From: JAAZBV01 sp964499695
GTDB lineage: Bacteria; Desulfobacterota; DSM-4660; Desulfatiglandales; HGW-15
Assembly (NCBI GenBank): GCA_964499695.1
Contig: CAZCMD010000001.1
Coordinates: forward strand, 15,819-79,818
Direction of reading: 5' to 3'
DNA length: 64,000 nucleotides
Shown: piece by piece, positions 16,801 through 25,046 of the stretch
Layout: every line of letters begins with the position of its first letter
Numbering within the stretch: position 1 is the stretch's first letter
Made by a program: the position numbers and the translations under genes
The notes under the pieces: model-generated
Databases searched by the model: none
Told to the model about the DNA's origin: nothing
Seen by the model: the letters and a program-made list of their open reading frames with translations, nothing else

Positions 16801-17271
16801 ATGAGAATCGATGAAAGTCAGAGAATACTACTGGAACAGCAGGGGAAGGTAAATAAATCCAAAAATAATGAGGCTGGAAGTTTTCAGCAGATTATGGAAC
16901 AATTGACCGCCCGTCCTGAAACAGGGAGGTCTTTGCCCCTGAATATCAATCCGGTTCAGATATTAGATGGATCAACAGGCATTATTCCTGTAAATGGAGC
17001 TGTATCAGGCTCCAACGAAAAGACCATGCTGCTCGATTCCCTGAAGGATACTGTTAATCTGATCGATTTTTATGCGGGAAAGCTTGAGGATACCTCTTTT
17101 CCGGCAGAAGATCTTTCATCCCTTGTTGATAAGCTCGATGAGAAGCTTACTGAAATAAAAGGCATGTCATCTATGGAAGGCATATCTGACAAACTTAAGC
17201 CTGTGATCTCTGATATTGCCGTTACAATGGGTACAGAGATAGAGCGTTTTCGCCGGGGTGATTATCTTTAA
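16801..17271 (+). CDS. small flagellum-associated protein of unknown function
   Basis: 156 residues, soluble and helix-rich, with a low-complexity N-terminus (EQQGKVNKSKNN) and a C-terminal half of acidic helices (DLSSLVDKLDEKLTEIK). I do not recognise it. AAGGAG precedes the ATG, and a strong sigma-54 promoter (16681-16696) indicates expression with flagellar genes. It is convergent with the next gene with no spacer: stop codons abut at 17271/17272. By context it could be a flagellar chaperone or regulator, but no motif supports a choice. Confidence 0.7.
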   Translation: MRIDESQRILLEQQGKVNKSKNNEAGSFQQIMEQLTARPETGRSLPLNINPVQILDGSTGIIPVNGAVSGSNEKTMLLDSLKDTVNLIDFYAGKLEDTSFPAEDLSSLVDKLDEKLTEIKGMSSMEGISDKLKPVISDIAVTMGTEIERFRRGDYL

Positions 17272-17985
17272 CTATATCGGAAAACAGATAACAATATCTG
17301 CTGACTGACCTTTTCCGGTCTTAATGATTATTCCATCAGAGTGAAATATCTTCAATATCAGCATAATGTCTGATTCATTGTCAGGTGCTGTCAGCCTGTC
17401 AGATGAAAAATCTTTTTTCAGCATGTCATTGATTATACTGGCAAGATCATTCAGCCCGGTAACAATGGTAATCTCATAGAAGCCACCATTTTTTACAGTC
17501 CTGATATGAAGTGTGCTTTTCTTATTTCTTTCTATCTCTTCTATAATTCTTTGAAGCAGCCAGCTAAAAGCCAGAATAGAATTTTCAGGAAGGCCGCTTA
17601 TAAGAGGCGGCTGATCTCCCAGGTCAAGAGTCGTTTCCACGTTATGTTTGTAATATAGATTTGTATTAAAAAATAACAATTCCTGTTCAAGGTAGTCATT
17701 GAAATTTAATAAACCGTTATATGTATGCATGATCCTGTTGGATGATGCCTTTATTATTGTGTTCAAACGATCAAGCTCTTCTTCTATGCGTCTGAGCCTG
17801 GGCAGTATATTGCTCTCGTTACCGCCACCAGCCTCCGCCCCTTTTTTAAGCATATACTGAGTCATCTCAAGGTCAAGGCCGATATTCTGTAGCGGGCCGT
17901 TTAAATTGTGTATCAGACCACCAGTTACCTTTCCAAGTGAGGCAAGTTTATATAATTCGATAAGGCTGTTAAAGGACAGTTCCAT
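17272..17985 (-). CDS. degenerate histidine-kinase-like protein
   Basis: 237 residues. Residues 12-60 resemble a HisKA dimerisation helix: LASLGKVTGGLIHNLNGPLQ has a histidine (H26) and the NxP spacing of an H-box. The rest occupies the place of the ATPase domain, but the N-box reads SWLLQRIIEEIERN and no DxGxG or GxGLG glycine boxes are visible. It probably cannot bind ATP and may act as an Hpt-like phosphotransfer scaffold or an inhibitor. GGAGGAG precedes the ATG. It follows the PilZ gene with a 5-bp gap. Confidence 0.7.
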   Translation of the reverse strand: MELSFNSLIELYKLASLGKVTGGLIHNLNGPLQNIGLDLEMTQYMLKKGAEAGGGNESNILPRLRRIEEELDRLNTIIKASSNRIMHTYNGLLNFNDYLEQELLFFNTNLYYKHNVETTLDLGDQPPLISGLPENSILAFSWLLQRIIEEIERNKKSTLHIRTVKNGGFYEITIVTGLNDLASIINDMLKKDFSSDRLTAPDNESDIMLILKIFHSDGIIIKTGKGQSADIVICFPI

Positions 17986-17990
17986 AATTA

Positions 17991-18551
17991 TTACTCCTCC
18001 GGGTTTTTCCTGTTTCTTATGTCGATCCTCTGCTTCTGGAAAATCATTTTTACTATTGAATCGTGGGCATCATCTCTTATACAGACTATCCTTGTCGCAT
18101 AGATATTTTTATCTTTCTTTTTCGTTACCCTCAGTATTTCTGTAATCAGTTCCATATGATACTGAACAACACCGGGCATAATAAGTTCCATTTTTAATAA
18201 GGCACCCTCTTTGAATTCTTCTTCTGAGGCAAATTTTAGCCCGGAGGCGCTTATCTCCATTATGTTGTCATGCCCTGTACATTGGTCTGCTGGTCTGGAT
18301 AATATCTGTTCGATTATATAGTCAAGCTTATTATTGAGGAGATTGAGTGCCTGAAAATATTTTTCATCTTTTGAACCCTTTACTGTTTCCTCCAGAATTG
18401 TGTCAATCGGGCTGGGTATGCCGCTCTGTTTAAAAAGGGTATTACCAAAACCATTTTTTACCGACTGTATCTCATCCTCTGAAAGTAATTTCCACTTTAC
18501 AGGGACTGTTATCTCAACCCTGAAATGTTCGCGATTGTTTATTTCTGGCAT
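17991..18551 (-). CDS. PilZ-domain protein (putative c-di-GMP receptor)
   Basis: 186 residues from the ATG at 18551 (CAGGAG upstream; a TTG three codons earlier is less likely). NREHFRV gives the RxxxR motif, and MEISASGLKF sits in the place of the second (D/N)xSxxG motif with Glu for Asp/Asn. About 60 helical residues are inserted between the two motifs. It is likely a c-di-GMP-responsive protein; whether the altered second motif still binds is uncertain. The HD-GYP protein just upstream would degrade the same messenger, giving a possible c-di-GMP circuit at a flagellar locus. Confidence 0.75.
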   Translation of the reverse strand: MPEINNREHFRVEITVPVKWKLLSEDEIQSVKNGFGNTLFKQSGIPSPIDTILEETVKGSKDEKYFQALNLLNNKLDYIIEQILSRPADQCTGHDNIMEISASGLKFASEEEFKEGALLKMELIMPGVVQYHMELITEILRVTKKKDKNIYATRIVCIRDDAHDSIVKMIFQKQRIDIRNRKNPEE

Positions 18552-18688
18552 CTTAACCAACTCCTGAATTTTATTATCTTGTACGGATATAAGGACTTCG
18601 GAGTATATTATATTTTTTTAATGAATGAAAAGTAAAAACAGATGTGCTTTAAAAAGTAATATGGGATAATAATATCTCAGTAGGGTTT

Positions 18689-20194
18689 TCAGACAGCAAT
18701 ACTGATCTGCTCCGGAATGGTATTTTCTGTGAATATCCTGAGTGATACCTCTACAACCTCAGGGTCAAATTGTGTGCCTTTATTTCTTATAAGCTCTTCA
18801 ATACATTTATCAATTGGAATCGCCTTCCTGTATGCCCTGTCGGAACTCATTGCATCAAAACTGTCTGCAACAATGAGAATCCTTGATAAAAAGGGAATCT
18901 CTTCTGCTGTAAGGCCATCAGGATAACCTTTGCCATCCCATCTTTCATGATGATTTCTTATTATTGCGAGTTCATCTTTATCCAGCATAAGTGGAGTAAC
19001 AATGTTTACCCCTATTAAAGGATGTGTCTTTATCTTGTCATATTCCAGTTCTGTAAGCCTTGTCTTCTTGTTCAGGATACTGTCATCTATACCAATCTTA
19101 CCGATATCATGTAGAGGTGCGCACGTCCTTAGCCTGTGCAGATCGTCATCAGAGCAGCCCATTACCTTTGCTATCTCTAATGCATATTTTGTTACCCGTG
19201 AAGAATGCTGACGGGTATATTTATCTTTTGCCTCAATAGCCCCTACCAGGGACATCATTGATGCCATAAGGTTTTGCATAAGGTTGTCATACAGGGCCAT
19301 GTTTTCTATATTCAGGGCTGTTCTTTCGGCCATAAACCTGAGTATGAACTGATCATCAGTATCAAATCCGGTATCACCTGCCTTTTCTCCAAGTAAAAGC
19401 AGCCCAAAGGGTTCATTCCTGATATTAAATGGAATTGATAGATAATTGCCATTGTGATCTGTATCGAGGGTAATATTAAAACATCTTTCAAACAGGCGTT
19501 TATTGATCTTCTCCTCTGCCTTTTCGTGACCTGTTGAGATACGGGTTCCAGGGTCAGCATTATCAAGGCCTTTTTGTGAAAGGAGGATATAATTGCTTGC
19601 TTTATCATTATCCCTGATAAGAAAACATGCCTTTTTTGCCTGGCATATCTCTATACTTTTATTGAGGATAAACCTGTGCAGATCTTCTGTTCTGTTAATC
19701 CTTGAAAGAGAATCAACAATGTCATACATGAGTGTCTGGGACCTGATTCTTTTCTGGAGTTCAACATTGAGCTTTTCCACCTCCTGCTTTTGTTCCAGCT
19801 CCTGGTTTAGCCTCCAGTTGTTTTCCATCAGGGTTTTAAGGCGACTGATCCTTTCAAGGATGATTTTTATATCCTGAAGACGAAAGGGTTTTACCAGAAA
19901 ATCCGATGCCCCGCTGCGCATTGCATCGATAACAGTCTCCATTGTAGGATAACCGGTCATAATTATTACATTTGTCAGTTGATGATTTTCATGTATGCGC
20001 TTGAGCGTTTCAAGGCCGCCAATGCCTGGCATCATGAGATCCATGAAGATATAGTCAAAGGATTCGCGGTCGATCTCAGCAAGGGCCTTTTCGCCGCTGT
20101 CCAGGATGGTGATATTCTTGAAATTGAGATGTTCAAAGAACATGCCCAGTGTCTCACCGACCATCGGATCATCATCGACAATCATTACACGCAT
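18689..20194 (-). CDS. response regulator with receiver, GAF-like and HD-GYP domains
   Basis: 501 residues from the ATG giving MRVMIVDDDP; a GTG 57 bases upstream would overlap the previous gene and is not preferred. Receiver 1-125 (D52 in FMDLMMPGIGG, KPF at the end); coiled coil about 125-165; GAF-like sensor about 175-300; HD-GYP phosphodiesterase about 300-490 with HDIGKIGIDD, HHERWDGKGYP and RILIVADSFDAM. It is predicted to hydrolyse c-di-GMP under phosphorelay control. The other receiver gene lies directly upstream. Confidence 0.9.
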   Translation of the reverse strand: MRVMIVDDDPMVGETLGMFFEHLNFKNITILDSGEKALAEIDRESFDYIFMDLMMPGIGGLETLKRIHENHQLTNVIIMTGYPTMETVIDAMRSGASDFLVKPFRLQDIKIILERISRLKTLMENNWRLNQELEQKQEVEKLNVELQKRIRSQTLMYDIVDSLSRINRTEDLHRFILNKSIEICQAKKACFLIRDNDKASNYILLSQKGLDNADPGTRISTGHEKAEEKINKRLFERCFNITLDTDHNGNYLSIPFNIRNEPFGLLLLGEKAGDTGFDTDDQFILRFMAERTALNIENMALYDNLMQNLMASMMSLVGAIEAKDKYTRQHSSRVTKYALEIAKVMGCSDDDLHRLRTCAPLHDIGKIGIDDSILNKKTRLTELEYDKIKTHPLIGVNIVTPLMLDKDELAIIRNHHERWDGKGYPDGLTAEEIPFLSRILIVADSFDAMSSDRAYRKAIPIDKCIEELIRNKGTQFDPEVVEVSLRIFTENTIPEQISIAV

Positions 20195-20214
20195 GGTATT
20201 AAAATCCTGATCTA

Positions 20215-20877
20215 TTATTGCCCTATGTTGCTGAACAGTTTCGACTTGCACAATTCAAATTCCTTTCCTGTCAATAGCCCTCTTTCTTTAAGGTCTGAAA
20301 TCCGTTCAAGATTGTCCAGTATCGAGGTCTTCACATTAGACACTGTACTTGAATAGTAAAAGGGCAGCATACTGCCGGCAATTACCGGTCTATCATCCTC
20401 ATTAGTATTCTCTTCGGGCTTGTAGCTGTTTATCTCAAGCAGTTTTTTCATCATATTCAACTGTTCATAGGCATTTTTCAGATCATCTATGAGTTTTCTG
20501 TTTTCCCGTATAAGCCTTATCTTTTCACGGGCATTATTTACAATAATCCTTATCTCTTCCAGCTTGAATGGCTTTGTAATATAGTCATATGCACCTTCCC
20601 TGATTGCCTGAACAGCGGTTTCAAGGGAGGCAAAACCGGTTATAAGTACGACAAGACAGTCAGGGTCGATCTTTCTGGTTTCAGTCAGGACCTCCAGTCC
20701 ATTAGCGCCCGGCATCATAAGGTCTGTAATTATGAGATCAAATTTCTCATTTTTACATAAATCTATTGCCTTTTTGCCATCATTACAAACAGTTACGTCA
20801 TTTTCCTGGTCAAAAACAGTTTTCAGGGCAGATAGAAGTGTCCTGTCATCATCAACAATTAACAGTTTTAGTTTCAT
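20215..20877 (-). CDS. response regulator with C-terminal SHOCT-like helix pair
   Basis: 220 residues. Receiver 1-120 with IVDDD, D52 in ITDLMMPGANG and ITKPF; coiled coil about 118-150; a short linker; then a C-terminal segment ISDLKERGLLTGKEFELCKS that matches the SHOCT pattern (short helix, Gly turn, helix with EF..K). There is no DNA-binding domain. SHOCT segments are thought to mediate oligomerisation or binding. It overlaps the potential GTG start of the HD-GYP gene, so the two are cotranscribed and may respond to one kinase. Confidence 0.8.
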   Translation of the reverse strand: MKLKLLIVDDDRTLLSALKTVFDQENDVTVCNDGKKAIDLCKNEKFDLIITDLMMPGANGLEVLTETRKIDPDCLVVLITGFASLETAVQAIREGAYDYITKPFKLEEIRIIVNNAREKIRLIRENRKLIDDLKNAYEQLNMMKKLLEINSYKPEENTNEDDRPVIAGSMLPFYYSSTVSNVKTSILDNLERISDLKERGLLTGKEFELCKSKLFSNIGQ

Positions 20878-20916
20878 CCTTTTTCTCTAATACGGAGGTT
20901 ATGATAATTTAATTCT

Positions 20917-21297
20917 CTATACCTTCTCATCAAACAAAATGCCTGTCATCTCTTCAATCCTTGCGGCAAGATCAAGCATTTCTTCAGGGGGAATTTCTCT
21001 TATAACCTTTCCGCTCTCTTTTGATATAACCTTTACCATTATTCTTCCGGTCTTTTCATCTACCTTGATTTTCAGGTCCCTCTGAATTGACTGAACGTAA
21101 CTGTCCATGGTTTCTGCAATGCGGCCTATCTTGTCACTCAGAGATTCCTTAAACTGCTGGAAACCCTGTGCCTCCTTTTTGCTGTTATTATCAGTACTTA
21201 TAAGACTGCTCTTAATATTTGAAGAGGAGGAGACAGGTGTTATTGCATCAATCTGTCTTTTTGCAAAGTCTCTGGTGATATTTTGTATAGCTTCCAT
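20917..21297 (-). CDS. flaG: FlaG family flagellar protein (paralog 1)
   Basis: 126 residues. The C-terminal half, DLKIKVDEKTGRIMVKVIS followed by GKVIREIPPEEMLDLAARIE, is the FlaG core; the N-terminal half is variable and Ser/Lys-rich. FlaG proteins affect filament length. AGGAAGGA precedes the ATG. A sigma-28-type promoter at 21361-21388 drives it separately from the upstream fliD-fliS-flaG2 set. Confidence 0.88.
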   Translation of the reverse strand: MEAIQNITRDFAKRQIDAITPVSSSSNIKSSLISTDNNSKKEAQGFQQFKESLSDKIGRIAETMDSYVQSIQRDLKIKVDEKTGRIMVKVISKESGKVIREIPPEEMLDLAARIEEMTGILFDEKV

Positions 21298-21360
21298 TCA
21301 GGGTCCTTCCTGCTTTACATAAAAGGCGTATAAATTCCATATATACCCTATCTGTATTTT

Positions 21361-21388
21361 TTATCGGCATTAATCCCTTAAGGCTTTA
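21361..21388 (-). promoter_or_regulatory. sigma-28 (FliA) promoter for flaG1
   Basis: On the minus strand TAAAGCCT, 12 bases, then GCCGATAA. The -10 box matches the FliA consensus perfectly and the -35 in six of eight positions. The 12-base spacer is the same as in the flagellin promoter of this window (consensus 11). It lies 64 bp before the flaG1 start. Confidence 0.7.
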
Positions 21389-21513
21389 ATGATATCCTGA
21401 TTTTTTTGATTCTAAAGGGTTTGGCCGATAAATAGAAAAACAGGAAAATCCATTTAAAAATAAGAAATTCCTGTTTTAAGTTATTCAGGTTGATATTTTA
21501 TCAGGTATTCTAA

Positions 21514-21897
21514 TTAAACCTTTTGATCAAAGAGCACACCGGAGATCTCTTCCATCCTTGCCGCAAGCGCAAGCATTTCTTCTGAAGGAATTTCTCTTAT
21601 GACCTTTCCGGTCTCTTCGGAAATGACCTTGACTAAAATATCTCCTGTATCGCTGTTGACCTGGATCTTGATGTCCTTTTGTATTGACCGTACATAATTG
21701 TCCATCAGTTCGGTAATACGGGCAATCTTCTCATCAGTGGCTCTTTTTACTTCTTTCGATCGTTTTCCTGTATTTACTGCATGGAAATTGATCTCGCTGG
21801 CACCGGAATTGAGCGGATCAGAGGTTGTCATATGAGACGGTGCAGACAATCCCTGGTCAATTGGATGATCAACCGGTTTTATTGCTGAAAATGCCAT
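21514..21897 (-). CDS. flaG: FlaG family flagellar protein (paralog 2)
   Basis: 127 residues. Its C-terminal core (VKVISEETGKVIREIPSEEM, then LALAARMEEISGVLFD) is nearly the same as that of paralog 1 at 20.9 kb, while the N-terminal 45 residues differ. The start is the ATG at 21897 with GGAGG seven bases before it; an earlier in-frame ATG coincides with that ribosome site. It follows fliS closely and is probably read with fliD and fliS from the sigma-54 promoter. Confidence 0.88.
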   Translation of the reverse strand: MAFSAIKPVDHPIDQGLSAPSHMTTSDPLNSGASEINFHAVNTGKRSKEVKRATDEKIARITELMDNYVRSIQKDIKIQVNSDTGDILVKVISEETGKVIREIPSEEMLALAARMEEISGVLFDQKV

Positions 21898-21970
21898 TTT
21901 ATTTACCTCCATGTACTTCCCACGACATACCTGTCATGGATTCACTAGCCTTTATACCCTAATAGCAACG

Positions 21971-22414
21971 TCATGCTGCTACCTGATGTGAAAGCCTTCT
22001 TATTTCCTGGGGAATAGCTGCATTTACAGGGGCAGGTTCTTCCTGTTCCGGCCGTATTCCTTCCCAGCCGCTTTTTAGTTCACTCAGTATATTTATACAT
22101 TCGTCAAAAATAGAAAGGTTCTTTTGAATATCAGCGAGGAGGACTCTACTGGTTAGATATGTATACAATGAATCCAGGCTTGCCGCTATCTTTCCACCCT
22201 TATCCATATTAAGATTTGCCTGTAATTCACTTATTATAGCCAGGGTCCTCTTTATTTTTTCAGACTTCTTTATGAAATCTTTATCTTTTAGATGATCTTT
22301 TGATTGTTCAAGGCATAAAATCGCTTTTTCATAACACATTATAACAAGTTCAAGTTTGCTTGCTGTTTCAATCGATGATCTTCTGTACTGCTTAAAAGCC
22401 TTTCCGTAATCCAT
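21971..22414 (-). CDS. fliS: flagellin export chaperone FliS
   Basis: 147 residues. The N-terminus YGKAFKQYRRSSIETASKLELVIMCYEKAI is the FliS signature (xYxxxxxxTASpxeLixmlYegai), and RTLAIISELQANLNMDKGG continues the four-helix fold. It binds the C-terminus of unexported flagellin. It is a little longer than usual because of a Pro/Glu-rich tail. It follows fliD by 80 bp and precedes flaG2. Confidence 0.93.
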   Translation of the reverse strand: MDYGKAFKQYRRSSIETASKLELVIMCYEKAILCLEQSKDHLKDKDFIKKSEKIKRTLAIISELQANLNMDKGGKIAASLDSLYTYLTSRVLLADIQKNLSIFDECINILSELKSGWEGIRPEQEEPAPVNAAIPQEIRRLSHQVAA

Positions 22415-22494
22415 TCAATCCCCCATTAGAATAATAAATAAGTTAAAAGTTAATATTCATCCCTGAGTAATATCCCATATTAGATTGAGATATA

Positions 22495-24786
22495 CTAAGA
22501 CAGTGTGCTTAACTGGCTCGAAAGCCACTGGCCCTCCGATTGCAGCTTTGAAAGAGCCAACTCCATTGCCACAAACCGGGCAATCATCGCTTCCTGTTTT
22601 CTGCTCAGCCGCGCGTTAACATTGTCAATGAGCTCTTCCTTGTTGTCGATCTGGTCAGATAGTGAATCAATCTTGTTTGCCACATATCCGTCAATTGAAT
22701 CGGTTATATTAAATAGCGCCCTGTCAAAAAGCTCGGCAACACCTACTGTGAATTTGATATTTCCCACATTCCCTGTGGTTGAGCCTGTATATTTAATAGT
22801 AAGTCCCGCAATATTGGCTGCATCTTTATCTCCGGTAAGCCTTTGTCCACTGCCTCTGGCAGCCTCTCCGTTTATGGTGCCTGCAACATCCTGTCCATTA
22901 TTTACCGTTACAGGTGAACCTGCCCAGAGTGATGAATTTATTGTAAAACTGTTACCACTGCCATAATCATCACTGCTTAAAATCAGGTGACCGGCGCCAT
23001 CGTCCGATGCACCTACGCTTATGGCATATCTTCCTTCCTGGCCATCCCCATTACTGGTTAGGACTGTCCCGAAAACAGATGCCCCGGTGCTGTCAAATGC
23101 AAATGTAAGGTTACTTGCACCCTCTTCATTATCCGTTAAAACAAGACGGCCATTTACGTCAATGGAAGCGGATATATCATTACCAAAGGCAGACTCTATT
23201 TCAGTGAGAAGTCCCTGGATGGTGTCTGTGGAGGCACTCTCTATGGTGTATGATCCTGAAATAGCGGACCCATCCCGTGCAGTACCTGTAAAACTGATTG
23301 CATTTCCATCAGAGAGAGTTGCCCCATCTATTGCAGCCCATGTTGTGGAAGATGTAACAGCAGCACCGCCCGCTTGTACAGCATTATTCCCGACCAGTTT
23401 TTCAGTATAGACTGTTTCCAGTTCACTGTTTATAGCTGTAGTAATATCCGGTATAGTCATATCTGAGGTAAGATTGATCACTGCTGTTTGATCTCCCTGC
23501 GATATGGTCAGGGTTTGATCACTCCCTAAAGTTCCGGAAATAGCTGAACTGGGGTCGGAAATACTTTTAGTAGCGGCCTGTGTTATATTTACAGCATAGT
23601 TACCGGCTTTTGTGTCATTTGTGCTGTATGCATATTCTATAGAACCGGAGGTTGAGGAGCCGTTAGCACTGAAAAGTTTTTGTATGTCACTGAAATTTGA
23701 TTCCAGATATTCCCCAAGCTCTTCACTGTCAATACTCAGTTGATTATTTGAGTCCAGATGTATGCCGGCAAGTCCCATAATTGAAAATTTTGAAGACACT
23801 CCCCATACAGGATCAACGAGCAGAGATGCGAGGTCTGATTTTATAGATGAAAGTGTTCCGTCACCAAAGAGTACCGCCTGCGAATCTTTATCACTTTCAT
23901 TATAGGTCTGCTGTTTATTAATATAGGAAGATACCTCATTATATGCATCCACAAATGTCTGTAGCTTTTTTTCAATCCCACTTGTATCTCTATCTATATT
24001 TAGGGTGATGGTTGTAGATGTATCCTCACCTGTAAGTTTAAAAGTTACACCTGTTAACACATCGTCTATGATATTATCCTCGCTTGTTACCGCTATTCCG
24101 TCCAGTAAAAATGAGGCATCCTTGCCTTCAACTAACGTATTTACCGTACCTATTGAGTCTGTCCACCCCATAGCCTGTAGAATATCTGTGGCTGACCCGT
24201 TTTCAAGGCTTATCCCTTCTGCACCTGTATCGTCGCTTGTAAGGTTAAGGCGGTAGTCTGTATCACTGTATCGTATCAGGCTGGCTGTAACACCTGCACC
24301 TGCGTTGTTAATTTTATTTCTTAAATCATCAAGACCATCAGTCGCTGATACAGTTATGGTTTTGCCGTTTATAATTATATTGCCGTTGAATTCCGACCCA
24401 AGGTCATTTGTACCGCTTGTAAATGAAGCAGAACCAATTTTATGAGCTGTGGCTATATTATTAATGGTAATAGTATATGATCCTTTAACTGCAGAAGAGT
24501 CAGTTGATACACTTAGAAGATCTTCTGCATCAATATCTGCGTTGTCTGAGGTCATGGAAGAGGAAAAGGTGTTAAAATTATCGGGTTTAGAAAGTGCAGC
24601 AGCAGCAGTTTTTAGAGAAAGAAGCTGGGTATTAAAAGAGCGCCATTCCGTAAGCTGGGTCTCATACTGGGTCTTCTGCTTTTCTAACATATTCACTGGC
24701 CTCTTTTCAATGGCCATCAATTGATCAACCATTGTTCTCCAGTCAAAACCGCTTGAAAGACCACTTATCTGATTTGTACTTGCCAT
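22495..24786 (-). CDS. fliD: flagellar filament cap protein FliD, enlarged
   Basis: 763 residues; many FliD proteins have 450-550. The N-terminus (ISGLSSGFDWRTMVDQLMAI) and C-terminus (RLSRKQEAMIARFVAMELAL) are the conserved coiled-coil D0/D1 parts. The middle is enlarged and holds several Ser/Thr/Asp-rich flagellin-IN-like repeats (for example TITINNIATAHKIG near 105 and NYAVNITQAATKSI near 395). It caps the filament and folds flagellin. AAGGAG precedes the ATG, and a sigma-54 promoter lies about 110 bp upstream. No cysteine is seen, as is usual for filament proteins. Confidence 0.93.
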   Translation of the reverse strand: MASTNQISGLSSGFDWRTMVDQLMAIEKRPVNMLEKQKTQYETQLTEWRSFNTQLLSLKTAAAALSKPDNFNTFSSSMTSDNADIDAEDLLSVSTDSSAVKGSYTITINNIATAHKIGSASFTSGTNDLGSEFNGNIIINGKTITVSATDGLDDLRNKINNAGAGVTASLIRYSDTDYRLNLTSDDTGAEGISLENGSATDILQAMGWTDSIGTVNTLVEGKDASFLLDGIAVTSEDNIIDDVLTGVTFKLTGEDTSTTITLNIDRDTSGIEKKLQTFVDAYNEVSSYINKQQTYNESDKDSQAVLFGDGTLSSIKSDLASLLVDPVWGVSSKFSIMGLAGIHLDSNNQLSIDSEELGEYLESNFSDIQKLFSANGSSTSGSIEYAYSTNDTKAGNYAVNITQAATKSISDPSSAISGTLGSDQTLTISQGDQTAVINLTSDMTIPDITTAINSELETVYTEKLVGNNAVQAGGAAVTSSTTWAAIDGATLSDGNAISFTGTARDGSAISGSYTIESASTDTIQGLLTEIESAFGNDISASIDVNGRLVLTDNEEGASNLTFAFDSTGASVFGTVLTSNGDGQEGRYAISVGASDDGAGHLILSSDDYGSGNSFTINSSLWAGSPVTVNNGQDVAGTINGEAARGSGQRLTGDKDAANIAGLTIKYTGSTTGNVGNIKFTVGVAELFDRALFNITDSIDGYVANKIDSLSDQIDNKEELIDNVNARLSRKQEAMIARFVAMELALSKLQSEGQWLSSQLSTLS

Positions 24787-24897
24787 GATCCACTCCTTAC
24801 AAGGTGTATCGTTAAAGGAAAATCTTTCCTTATGCTGTTCATTTAATCGGAAAAAAATACCAGAAACTTAAATAAAACTATCGTGATATTAGAGATT

Positions 24898-24913
24898 TGC
24901 AAGATATTTGCCA
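24898..24913 (-). promoter_or_regulatory. sigma-54 promoter for fliD
   Basis: On the minus strand TGGCAAATATCTTGCA, a very close match to the RpoN consensus with exact GG/GC spacing. It lies about 110 bp before the fliD start, between a heptad repeat and the gene, and probably drives fliD-fliS-flaG2. Confidence 0.75.
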
Positions 24914-24919
24914 TTTTTA

Positions 24920-24952
24920 AGGTTTTAGGTGTGCGGTTTAAGGTCTAAGGTA
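24920..24952. repeat. heptad-periodic repeat between fliC terminator and fliD promoter
   Basis: Words AGGTTTT, AGGTGTG, CGGTTTA, AGGTCTA, AGGTA follow each other with a 7-base period. It is a single arm with no visible partner, and resembles the words around the four-helix-bundle gene at 61.9 kb. Confidence 0.6.
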
Positions 24953-24960
24953 AAAAAAAT

Positions 24961-25000
24961 AAAAAACCCCGCAACCGGGGATCCGGAAGCGGGGTTTTTT
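24961..25000. terminator. strong intrinsic terminator downstream of fliC
   Basis: AAAAAACCCCGC pairs with GCGGGGTTTTTT around a 16-base centre that can itself fold (CCGGGGATCCGG). A-tract and T-tract flank the GC stem, so it can work in both directions. It ends the flagellin transcript and insulates fliD. Confidence 0.9.
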
Positions 25001-25007
25001 ATTTTTC

Positions 25008-25041
25008 TCTTTGAGCTTTCAGCCTTCAGCTTACAGCTCTA
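25008..25041. repeat. heptad-periodic repeat just after fliC
   Basis: Words CTTTGAG, CTTTCAG, CCTTCAG, CTTACAG, CTCTAAA run with a 7-base period between the terminator and the fliC stop codon. The CTTTCAG words are the same as in the element at 60.96-61.05 kb. Confidence 0.65.
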
Positions 25042-25046
25042 AAATG

